Origin: an uncultured Lachnospiraceae bacterium
Lineage (GTDB): Bacteria > Bacillota > Clostridia > Lachnospirales > Lachnospiraceae
Direction of reading: 5' to 3'
Assembly (NCBI GenBank): GCA_934293375.1
Contig: CAKQYS010000018.1
Coordinates: 1 to 31,759, forward strand
Length of the DNA: 31,759 nucleotides
Numbering within the stretch: the stretch's first letter is position 1; the number at the start of each line of letters is the position of its first letter. Under the pieces are notes generated by a model that was given only the letters and a program-made list of their open reading frames with translations, had not been told where the DNA came from and did not search any database. Below are positions 9,182 through 15,725 of the stretch, one piece after another. Made by a program: the position numbers and the translations under genes.

Positions 9182-9838
9182 ATGTTGACTTATTCGGATA
9201 CAATCATATTTATTATGGAAATACTTGGTACGATCGCATTTGCATCGTCGGGTGCAATGTTGGCGATCCGGAAACAAATGGATATTCTCGGTGTCAATGT
9301 GCTGGGACTGACAGTTGCGGTCGGTGGCGGTGTTATCCGGGATCTCACTCTGGGTATCACACCACCAATGACATTCCGGAATCCGGTCTATGCCTGTATT
9401 GCCTTTGTGACATCGACGGGTTTATTTGTGCTGATGTATCAGCGCCGCCAGTTGTATTCCGGGGCGTTTCAGATATGGTATGACCGGATCATGATGCTGT
9501 GTGATACGATCGGACTTGGTATCTTTACGATGAACGGAGCTCATTATGCATCATGGATGGGATATGGTGATAATATGTTTCTGGTTGTATTTGTCGCAGT
9601 GGTGACAGGTGTTGGCGGCGGCATTGTCAGAGATGTGATGGCGGGTGAAATGCCGTATATTCTGAAGAAGCATGTATATGCGTTACCGGCGATCCTTGGT
9701 GCTGTGCTTTATGTTTTGCTGCATCATTTCATTGCGGATGTGACCAATATGTTTGTTGGAACCGGGGTGATCGTGATACTGCGGCTGCTTGCCGCCAAAT
9801 ATCGATGGAATCTGCCAAGAATTTCAAAAGAGAGGTGA
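9182..9838 (+). CDS. TRIC-like (UPF0126) membrane channel family protein
   Basis: The 218-residue membrane protein has two tandem copies of the bacterial TRIC/UPF0126 unit. The first contains GTIAFASSGAMLAIRKQMDI and GGGVIRDLTLG. The second has the DTIGLGIFTMNGAHYAS strand and GGGIVRDVMAG. Seven hydrophobic segments are likely. Related bacterial proteins form trimeric potassium-permeable channels, while the role here is unknown. An in-frame GTG exists at 9170 but overlaps the ribosome binding site GAAGGGTGG. The ATG at 9182, eight bases after that site, is the better start and matches where the family begins. The end is only 5 bp before the CCA-adding enzyme, so the two are cotranscribed. Confidence 0.88.
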   Translation: MLTYSDTIIFIMEILGTIAFASSGAMLAIRKQMDILGVNVLGLTVAVGGGVIRDLTLGITPPMTFRNPVYACIAFVTSTGLFVLMYQRRQLYSGAFQIWYDRIMMLCDTIGLGIFTMNGAHYASWMGYGDNMFLVVFVAVVTGVGGGIVRDVMAGEMPYILKKHVYALPAILGAVLYVLLHHFIADVTNMFVGTGVIVILRLLAAKYRWNLPRISKER

Positions 9839-9843
9839 GAAGC

Positions 9844-11217
9844 ATGAGGATCATAATGCCGGAACATGCAAAAGAAATTATAGAAACATTACAGGCACAT
9901 GGATATGAAGCCTACATTGTCGGAGGCTGTGTGCGGGATGCTATTTTAGGGAAAGTACCAAATGACTGGGATATCACGACATCGGCAAAGCCTTTAGAGG
10001 TCAAGACATTATTCCGGCGGACGGTGGACACGGGACTACAGCATGGTACGGTGACGGTTGTCATGAAGAATGAGAATACCGGGAAGCTGGAGAATTATGA
10101 GGTGACGACATACCGTGTGGATGGTGTATATCAGGATCACAGAAGACCGGAGGATGTCACATTTACGACATCGTTGTCGGAGGATCTGTTAAGAAGAGAT
10201 TTTACGATCAATGCGATGGCATATAATGACAAGGACGGACTGGTAGATCTGTATGATGGAATCGGGGATCTTGACCGGGGAATCATTCGCTGTGTCGGCG
10301 TGGCAGAGCACCGGTTTGACGAGGATGCACTGCGGATTCTGCGTGCCGTGAGATTTGCGGCACAGCTTGGATTTGTGATTGAGGACAGTACGAAGGAAGC
10401 GATCCGGACGAAAAGGCAGTTTTTGCGGGATATCAGTGCAGAGCGGATTCAGGTGGAGTTGACAAAGCTTTTGCTGTCAGAACATCCGGAAAGACTAATG
10501 GATGCTTATGCATTGGGGATTACGAAGCTGATACTGCCGGAGTTCGACCGGATGATGGAGACCCCACAGAACAATGCACACCACTGTTATAATGTGGGTC
10601 AGCATGCGATCGTTGCGGTACAGAATATAGAGGCGGATATTGCGCTTCGCTGGGGCGCGTTGCTGCACGATGTCGGTAAGCCGGAGACATTGACGATCGA
10701 TGAGGATGGGATCTATCATTTCTACGGGCATCCGAAGGCGGGCGTGGATATTGCTAGGCGGGTTTTACGGCGTATGAAGCTTGATAACCAGACGATCAGG
10801 CGCGTGCTTCGGATTGTAGAGTGGCATGACTATGGTATGGGTGAGCGGCTCAAGAATGCGACCTTAAGAAAGGCAATCTGTAAAATGGGAGGTGTTGAGT
10901 GCTTCCCGGATGTCTTGAAGATCCGCTATGCGGATATTATGGCACAGAGTATGTATCAGCGAGAGGAAAAGCTAGAGAACTGGAAGCATTTGCAGGCACA
11001 GTATCAGGAGATTCTTGACAAGCAGGAGTGCATGACGATCAAGGATCTGAAAATGGACGGCAGCATGCTAAAGAAGCTCGGCGTAGAGCCGGGCAGACAG
11101 ATGGGGATTCTGCTGCATGAAATGCTGGAGGATGTGTTAGAACACCCTGAACATAACACGATCCCGTATCTGACCGAATGGGTCAGAACACGGGATACGC
11201 ATCACGGTGAAGAATAG
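9844..11217 (+). CDS. cca: CCA tRNA nucleotidyltransferase
   Basis: This 457-residue class II CCA-adding enzyme builds or repairs the 3' CCA of tRNAs. The nucleotidyltransferase head carries IVGGCVRDAILGKVPNDWDI, with the GG and the metal-binding DWD at about residues 41-43. It is followed by RRDFTINAMAY and the RxxxD-type base-recognition region (RAVRFAAQLGF). An HD domain lies at about 245-345, with LLHDVGKP near 273. The ATG at 9844 follows AGAGAGGTGAGAAGC. An upstream in-frame ATG at 9805 lies inside the preceding gene and is not needed. The gene faces the aminotransferase with only 4 bp between the stop codons. Confidence 0.93.
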   Translation: MRIIMPEHAKEIIETLQAHGYEAYIVGGCVRDAILGKVPNDWDITTSAKPLEVKTLFRRTVDTGLQHGTVTVVMKNENTGKLENYEVTTYRVDGVYQDHRRPEDVTFTTSLSEDLLRRDFTINAMAYNDKDGLVDLYDGIGDLDRGIIRCVGVAEHRFDEDALRILRAVRFAAQLGFVIEDSTKEAIRTKRQFLRDISAERIQVELTKLLLSEHPERLMDAYALGITKLILPEFDRMMETPQNNAHHCYNVGQHAIVAVQNIEADIALRWGALLHDVGKPETLTIDEDGIYHFYGHPKAGVDIARRVLRRMKLDNQTIRRVLRIVEWHDYGMGERLKNATLRKAICKMGGVECFPDVLKIRYADIMAQSMYQREEKLENWKHLQAQYQEILDKQECMTIKDLKMDGSMLKKLGVEPGRQMGILLHEMLEDVLEHPEHNTIPYLTEWVRTRDTHHGEE

Positions 11218-11221
11218 CGGC

Positions 11222-12409
11222 TTACATGCCGTATTCTTCCTTGATAAATTTCTCAAATACCGGAATAGAACGGAGCACCTTCTCGGTCGGCACACAATAT
11301 GCCATACGGAAGTGTCCGGTCACGCCGAAGGAATCAGAAGGGACAAGCAGCAGATCATATTGCAGAGCCTTGTTACAGAATGCTACGGCATCCTCTTCTA
11401 ATGCCTTCGGGAAGATATAGAAGGTTCCGCCCGGTTCTACGATCGAGAATCCCATGCGGGTTAATTCCCGGTATAGAATATTCTTGTTTTCTTCATAGAC
11501 AGACAGATCGGAGGTTGCATCAATGCACTCGGCGATCAGATACTGCATCATCGAGGTTGGACAGTTATGTCCGATACCACGCGAGATCTGTCCGCACATA
11601 TCTACGATCAGTTCAGCCTTTTCATAGGCAGGATTCACTGCGATATATCCGATACGCTCACCCGGCAGAGACAGGGACTTGCTAAAGGAATAGCAGGTCA
11701 GAGTTTTGTCATAATATTTGGCAACAAACGGCGCATCCACACCATCAAATACGATCTCTCTGTATGGCTCGTCCGAGATCAGGAAAATGTCATGACCATA
11801 CTCGGCTTCCTTCTGCTTCAGAATCTGTGCCAGCTTCTGGATTGTCTCTGTTGTGTACACGATACCGGAAGGATTGTTTGGGGTGTTGATGAGGATCGCC
11901 ATGACCTTCTCATTGAGCATTTCCTCAAATGCCTCGAAATTGATTTGGAAGCTGCTGATATCAGCAGGAACAACCTTCAGGCATGCCCCACAGGTATTGA
12001 TATAAGGCATATATTCCGGGAAAAACGGTGCAAATGTCAGCACCTCATCTCCGGGAGCCGTCACGGCACGGACAGCATGTGCGATCGCACCTGCAGCACC
12101 TGATACCGGGAAAATGTGGCTACCCTTATACTGCATTCCGAATCTGCGGTTCAAGGAATCGGCAATGGCATCCTTGACAGATGCGATACCAAGACTTGGA
12201 CTGTAGCCATGCAGCTTGGACGGATCCATATCGGCAAGCTTATGTAATGTTTCCCTGACACATTCCGGTGCCGGGACTGACGGATTGCCCAGACTGTAAT
12301 CAAATACATTGTCGTAACCAATCTCTGCCGCGCGTCTTGCACCGGCTTCGGCAATGTTACGGATTACGGATTTCTGCCCCGTCATCTGAATATACTTCTC
12401 TGATAACAT
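11222..12409 (-). CDS. PLP-dependent aminotransferase, class I/II
   Basis: This 395-residue fold-type I aminotransferase is AspC-like. The PLP-binding lysine lies in CYSFSKSLSLPGERIGY (about residue 244). The NTPNNPSG motif, the SDEPYREIVFDG aspartate/tyrosine pair and the FSLGNPSVPAPE-like N-terminus are visible. It transfers an amino group between an amino acid and a 2-oxo acid. The amino acid specificity cannot be assigned. The start at 12409 (MLSEKYIQM) has AAGGGTG eight bases upstream, whereas the alternative GTG at 12418 sits inside that site. A 29-codon overlapping frame begins upstream at 12446. No terminator is visible between this gene and cca. Confidence 0.9.
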   Translation of the reverse strand: MLSEKYIQMTGQKSVIRNIAEAGARRAAEIGYDNVFDYSLGNPSVPAPECVRETLHKLADMDPSKLHGYSPSLGIASVKDAIADSLNRRFGMQYKGSHIFPVSGAAGAIAHAVRAVTAPGDEVLTFAPFFPEYMPYINTCGACLKVVPADISSFQINFEAFEEMLNEKVMAILINTPNNPSGIVYTTETIQKLAQILKQKEAEYGHDIFLISDEPYREIVFDGVDAPFVAKYYDKTLTCYSFSKSLSLPGERIGYIAVNPAYEKAELIVDMCGQISRGIGHNCPTSMMQYLIAECIDATSDLSVYEENKNILYRELTRMGFSIVEPGGTFYIFPKALEEDAVAFCNKALQYDLLLVPSDSFGVTGHFRMAYCVPTEKVLRSIPVFEKFIKEEYGM

Positions 12410-12446
12410 AGTATTCACCCTTCTTTATTATTTTGCTTTCGATCAT
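12357..12446 (-). CDS. Possible leader ORF overlapping the aminotransferase start
   Basis: On the minus strand, GGAGG is followed seven bases later by an ATG that opens 29 codons (starting MIESKIIKKGEYY). This frame runs through the aminotransferase start in another frame and stops at 12357. The ribosome binding site is stronger than that of the aminotransferase itself. It may serve translational coupling, or the match may be chance. Confidence 0.25.
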   Translation of the reverse strand: MIESKIIKKGEYYVIREVYSDDGAEIRNP

Positions 12447-12470
12447 TGTGAAACCTCCATTGTATATATT

Positions 12471-12657
12471 GCTAATGTGCATATTGTATTTATGTATAAG
12501 CAGGTATTTGAAGAACGCCGGTACTTGCAAGGTAACACCATGCGTACCAGGTTTGAAAAGACCTTGTCAAGTGCACAGGTGTTTCCTTGCTTAGTACCGC
12601 TGCGTGATGAAGTAGCGAGAGCGTGCCTGCGATACATAATGGAATATGCACATGCTA
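12471..12657. mobile_element. 179-bp nested palindromic (MITE-like) element with GCTA flanks
   Basis: The element proper is 12475-12653. Its ends are perfect 11-bp inverted repeats (ATGTGCATATT / AATATGCACAT). The pairing continues imperfectly for about 30 bp through ATGTAT and GCAGG blocks. Inside are second inverted arms at 12519-12539 and 12578-12599, both built on CGGTACT, GCAAGG and AACACC. A central 6-bp hairpin with a GAAA loop lies at 12549-12564. A direct GCTA repeat flanks the element (12471-12474 and 12654-12657), as expected of a target-site duplication. No transposase is encoded. A plus-strand frame crosses it (12477-12725) but looks spurious. Confidence 0.7.
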
Positions 12658-12868
12658 TGATAAATACAAATGTGTTTCACAATGGTCGATTATTTGCTTC
12701 TCCCATCATACTCCATTTCCCATAAATATGCTAGTCTGAATCTAAACAGATCCCAACAAACACACATTTCTTACAAATTTCTTTCATATTATTCAGATAC
12801 ACTGCTTGTAAAATAATTCCAAACAATATGCGGATGCGGGATGATAACCGGTATCCTGAAAATCAGGC
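12658..12868. other. AT-rich intergenic remnant without recognisable genes
   Basis: Between the palindromic element and the truncated efflux gene I see no supported coding region, terminator or convincing promoter. The stretch may be the old promoter region of the collapsed efflux operon. Confidence 0.4.
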
Positions 12869-12881
12869 AGGAGGTATATGG

Positions 12882-13046
12882 ATGAAGAAGAAAAAGGTAG
12901 TGATTATAACATTTGCCGCAACCGCACCTGTCGGTGCGATCATTCTGGCAGCAGGCTTCTCCATGGCAATCGGTGTATTTTTTGGATACTATCCCGCCAA
13001 CAAGGCAGCCCGGCTGGATCCGATCGAAGCACTGCGCTATGAGTAG
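12882..13046 (+). pseudogene. Collapsed efflux operon: adaptor N-terminus fused to MacB/FtsX permease C-terminus
   Basis: A perfect AGGAGG (12869-12874) precedes an ATG that opens 54 codons. The first ten or so residues (MKKKKVVIITFAA) resemble the start of an HlyD/MFP-type efflux adaptor. The last 30 or so (FSMAIGVFFGYYPANKAARL then DPIEALRYE) are the hallmark C-terminus of MacB-type ABC permeases. The normal operon order is adaptor, ATPase, permease. A single deletion from inside the first gene to near the end of the third would give exactly this in-frame product. It is best read as a deletion scar. A short transmembrane peptide could still be made. Family assignment of the N-terminal part rests on a short, low-complexity match and is less sure than the C-terminal part. 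Confidence 0.65.
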
Positions 13047-13051
13047 GTATA

Positions 13052-13828
13052 TCAGCTAAGCCGGGAAAATACCATAACAACAAACCCAAGGATGACTAAG
13101 ATCACACCGGTTGCACGGTTTAGCGTCTTTGGGGTTGCTTTATTGGCAAAGATGGCAGCGATTCTTGCCCACAACAATGTGAAGACGACGGATAGAGTAA
13201 AGACAACAGGATCTGGCAGACCGCCGATTGCAAAATGAGAGGCTGCGCCTGTAAATGCAGTGAAGGTCATGATAAATACACTGGTGCCGACCGCGGTCTT
13301 CAATTCATAGCCAAGAACAGATGTCAGGATCAGAAGCATCATCATACCGCCTCCGGCACCGACAAAGCCGCAGATGAATCCGATCAGAATACCGCAGATC
13401 AGAGATTGTACGGCACGCTTTTTGGCAGAGACCCCCTGCATGGCTTCCTTGGTCGTCATCACCGGACGCACAATGAATTTGATACCGAGCAGGAAGGTCA
13501 TGAACACAGAGAAGCTGCCCATTGTGGTGGATGGCACGAGACTGGATACATAGCTGCCCACAACCGTAAATGCCAGCACGCTTCCCATCATGATAAGACC
13601 ATTGCGGATATCAAGGTTTTTGTTTTTTCCGTAGGTGTATGCGGAGATGGCACTGGCAAGTACATCAGAAGACAGTGCAATACCGACTGCCATATAGGGA
13701 TCCATTCCCAGAAAAGTGATCAGCATCGGACTGATCACGGCGGCGGCACTCATACCCGCAAAGCCGGTTCCAAGGCCGGCACCCATTCCCGCAAAAAATG
13801 TAACAAGCAAGATCGTCAATAATTTCAT
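13052..13828 (-). CDS. TauE/SafE family sulfite/anion exporter permease
   Basis: The 258-residue membrane protein belongs to the TauE/SafE family (PF01925). The N-terminal GMGAGLGTGFAGMSAAAVI segment and the second-half GFICGFVGAGGGMMMLLIL segment are the paired glycine-rich family repeats. Seven to eight transmembrane segments are likely. Members export sulfite, sulfoacetate or related anions; the substrate here is unknown. The frame is open far upstream, but the ATG at 13828 is right: AAGGAG lies 10 bases before it and the hydrophobic family start follows at once. It begins 2 bp after the marR stop codon, so the pair is an operon and the MarR protein probably controls it. Confidence 0.87.
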   Translation of the reverse strand: MKLLTILLVTFFAGMGAGLGTGFAGMSAAAVISPMLITFLGMDPYMAVGIALSSDVLASAISAYTYGKNKNLDIRNGLIMMGSVLAFTVVGSYVSSLVPSTTMGSFSVFMTFLLGIKFIVRPVMTTKEAMQGVSAKKRAVQSLICGILIGFICGFVGAGGGMMMLLILTSVLGYELKTAVGTSVFIMTFTAFTGAASHFAIGGLPDPVVFTLSVVFTLLWARIAAIFANKATPKTLNRATGVILVILGFVVMVFSRLS

Positions 13829-13830
13829 AG

Positions 13831-14265
13831 TTACAAGTCTCCTTCCAGCATCTGATCGAGATTCTTCTCCATGACCATTAAGATCTGACGGAGTGTATCT
13901 CTTGATGTTTCGTCTATATTGTGCAATGTTCGCTCCATAAATGTCTGTTGCAGCTGTCTGCCGCGCCGGATGACCGGTGTGGCTTTTTTGGTACAGACCA
14001 GTTCTGTTTTTCTGCGATCCCCCAGAACCGCCTGTCTGACCAGATAGCCGTCTGTGACCAGTCTGTCTACATTGACTGACACAAGATTTGCCTTGATCTT
14101 GCGGATCTCTACGATGTCCCGTGCTGTTTTGCATTCCGGATTATTTGCAAGAAACATCAGAATATCAAATGCGGTCTGCGGCAGCTTAAGCTCGTGGCAC
14201 AGTGTCTTGCAGGTGGCGGTGTAAGCCAGTGCAATTTTGTGTGGAAATTCTATATAAGGATTCAC
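13831..14265 (-). CDS. MarR family transcriptional regulator
   Basis: This 144-residue winged-helix protein has the MarR layout: an N-terminal dimer helix, the helix-turn-helix around residues 48-75 (TARDIVEIRKIKANLVSVNV), and the wing with VLGDRRKTELVCTKKA, whose DxR signature is typical. A C-terminal dimer helix follows. It starts at a GTG with GAGG nine bases before. The in-frame ATG option is absent, because the nearby ATG at 14273 reads three codons and stops. It likely senses a small ligand and represses itself and the downstream exporter. The promoter region carries repeats that could be its operator. Confidence 0.88.
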   Translation of the reverse strand: MNPYIEFPHKIALAYTATCKTLCHELKLPQTAFDILMFLANNPECKTARDIVEIRKIKANLVSVNVDRLVTDGYLVRQAVLGDRRKTELVCTKKATPVIRRGRQLQQTFMERTLHNIDETSRDTLRQILMVMEKNLDQMLEGDL

Positions 14266-14284
14266 GGTTTCATACCTCGTTTCT

Positions 14285-14340
14285 CTATTTTTGAATAGTT
14301 CATTTTTGAAGTATTATAACGCAGAAGGAAGAAATGTCAA
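14285..14340 (-). promoter_or_regulatory. marR-tauE promoter with repeat-type operator candidate
   Basis: On the minus strand TTGACA (14335-14340) is followed after 16 bp by TATAAT (14313-14318). Between the promoter and the GTG start, ATTTTTGAA occurs twice, at 14287-14295 and 14302-14310. A CTATT/AATAG inverted repeat at 14285-14298 overlaps the first copy. This placement fits autoregulation by the MarR protein. Confidence 0.7.
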
Positions 14341-14356
14341 GTCACATGGAAAAGAG

Positions 14357-14386
14357 TTAGTATTTTCAATATACCTATGGTATAAT
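14357..14386 (+). promoter_or_regulatory. Promoter of the membrane coiled-coil gene
   Basis: A consensus TATAAT at 14381-14386 has a weak -35 (TTAGTA, 14357-14362) 18 bp upstream. It is divergent to the marR promoter. Confidence 0.5.
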
Positions 14387-14433
14387 GTGCAATAGTGGAT
14401 AAAACAGGTGAGCCCTGATATAAGGAGGACGGT

Positions 14434-15615
14434 TTGATGAGAGGGGAACAAAATAATGTGGTGCTGGGCGTGTTGTTCTGTGCATCCCTGATCGCATGGA
14501 TTTATGTGATACTTGAATATAGACAGACACTATGGATGGTTGGCGGTGCGAGTGCATTTCTGCTCGTGATGGTGGGTATAGTGATCTCCCGTGTGAGTGT
14601 GGCATGGAAGAACTATCAGAAGAAACAGTCGATGCTGCTGGATTCCAGATTGACAGAGCTGCAGAACCAGTTGATGGCGGCGAATGAAGAGAGCCGTGAG
14701 TCAGCAAAGACGAATACCTACTATACGCGCAAGATCGGAGAAGCACTTGCCGGCTTTGAGGACGAGCTGATCGACAACCAGCGTAAGGGCAATGAGCTGA
14801 TGCAGCGTATCATTACCACCCAGGTGAAGTCGACGAAGGTTTTGGTGAAATATAATGAGAAGAACAGCAGCAAGGTGGCAGGGGATGTTTATGACCAGTA
14901 TTCCCAGCTGGAGAAGACGATGGACAAGAGCATTTCCAACACCAATGCAGAGCTTAGAAGGATTGGCGAGAATATTATGCTGATGCAGCGGGCACCGCAG
15001 GCCGTGATGTATCAGTCGATGCCACAGAGCCCTGTGGAGCCGGTTGTGACTACTATGCCAGCAGCACCGGCAGATACTGTATCAGATCCGGTAACGGAGG
15101 AAACTCCGGATATGGCATTTCTGGAAGCAGAAAATGTAGTGCCGGATGATATTCAGGAAAACATGACAACAGGACAGGAGGAACACCCTCTGGAGGATAC
15201 GACGATTCCGGATGATATTCTGGATATGGCATCGATTCCGGAACTGACGGAGGAAGAAGCCAAGCTGACAGCAAAGCATGTGGCAGACAGTGTGACCGAG
15301 GCGGAAGCGGCACCGGCCCCAGACCTTTCGGCACCGGCAGTAGAGATCCCGGATGATCCGAATGCACAGCTGTCACCGGATCAGATCGCAGCGTTGTTTG
15401 CCTCGATGGGAGGCGATGATGGTGCAGCACCGGAAGCAGCAGAGGAGACGAAGGAAGCCGCATCCGCAGCACCGGAGCCGGAGACAGAAGCCGCATCTGC
15501 AGTACCGGAGCCGGAGACAGAAGCCGCGGCACCGGCAGTAGAGATCCCGGATGATCCGAATGCACAGCTGTCACCGGATCAGATCGCAGCGTTATTTGCA
15601 TCCATGGGAAGTTAA
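14434..15615 (+). CDS. Membrane-anchored coiled-coil protein with duplicated C-terminal LSPDQIAALFAS motif
   Basis: I do not recognise this 393-residue protein. Two hydrophobic segments lie at about residues 6-25 and 30-50. A helical, coiled-coil-like region follows from about 55 to 190, rich in E, K, Q and N. The tail from about 200 is acidic and rich in Pro, Ala and Glu. It contains a 27-residue unit (APAVEIPDDPNAQLSPDQIA then ALFASMG) twice, at 300-326 and at 366-392, the very end. Between these copies an 11-residue unit, AASAAPEPETE, is repeated in tandem. The LSPDQIAALFAS core resembles the LSQ(D/E)EIDALL peptide at the N-terminus of flagellar switch proteins FliM and FliN/FliY, so it could be a docking peptide. 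AGGAGG precedes the ATG by eight bases. Confidence 0.6.
   Translation: MMRGEQNNVVLGVLFCASLIAWIYVILEYRQTLWMVGGASAFLLVMVGIVISRVSVAWKNYQKKQSMLLDSRLTELQNQLMAANEESRESAKTNTYYTRKIGEALAGFEDELIDNQRKGNELMQRIITTQVKSTKVLVKYNEKNSSKVAGDVYDQYSQLEKTMDKSISNTNAELRRIGENIMLMQRAPQAVMYQSMPQSPVEPVVTTMPAAPADTVSDPVTEETPDMAFLEAENVVPDDIQENMTTGQEEHPLEDTTIPDDILDMASIPELTEEEAKLTAKHVADSVTEAEAAPAPDLSAPAVEIPDDPNAQLSPDQIAALFASMGGDDGAAPEAAEETKEAASAAPEPETEAASAVPEPETEAAAPAVEIPDDPNAQLSPDQIAALFASMGS
15331..15395 (+). repeat. 65-bp intragenic direct repeat, copy 1
   Basis: This is identical over 65 bp to 15529-15593. Beyond that, synonymous differences begin. It encodes the APAVEIPDDP...LSPDQIAAL motif. Confidence 0.95.
15454..15519 (+). 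repeat. Tandem 33-bp repeat (two units)
   Basis: Units at 15454-15486 and 15487-15519 differ at two bases and encode EAASA(A/V)PEPET twice. They form a Pro/Glu spacer between the two larger motif copies. Confidence 0.9.
15529..15593 (+). repeat. 65-bp intragenic direct repeat, copy 2
   Basis: Exact second copy of 15331-15395. It sits at the C-terminus of the coding region. Confidence 0.95.
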
Positions 15616-15659
15616 TAGGTCTAGGATTATAGAGATATACATATACTTATACAAAATAG

Positions 15660-15686
15660 TACGCCGTGGTATTGCATCACGGCGTA
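15660..15686 (+). terminator. Strong hairpin between genes, possible terminator without U-tract
   Basis: TACGCCGTG and CACGGCGTA pair perfectly over 9 bp around a 9-base loop. No run of T follows on either strand, so terminator function is uncertain. The hairpin may instead shape the leader of the following gene. Confidence 0.4.
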
Positions 15687-15725
15687 TGTAGTGTCTAAGT
15701 GTCTGGGAAGGTTTGAGGAAATTAT

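Noticed and set aside
12477..12725. 82-residue plus-strand frame across the palindromic element
   Set aside because: It has no ribosome binding site. The only support is the repeat itself, and the shared peptide DEVARACLRYI in the copy at 6914 comes from DNA repeat identity and not from protein conservation.
13829..14134. 102-residue upstream extension of the TauE frame
   Set aside because: It overlaps the marR gene in another frame, is low complexity, and the AAGGAG site points to the internal ATG at 13828.
15331..15593. CRISPR-like direct repeats
   Set aside because: There are only two copies, inside a coding frame and encoding a protein motif.
15053..15601. 182-residue proline/leucine-rich minus-strand frame
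   Set aside because: It is antisense to the repeat-rich tail of the coiled-coil protein. Its own repeats are the complement of that tail.
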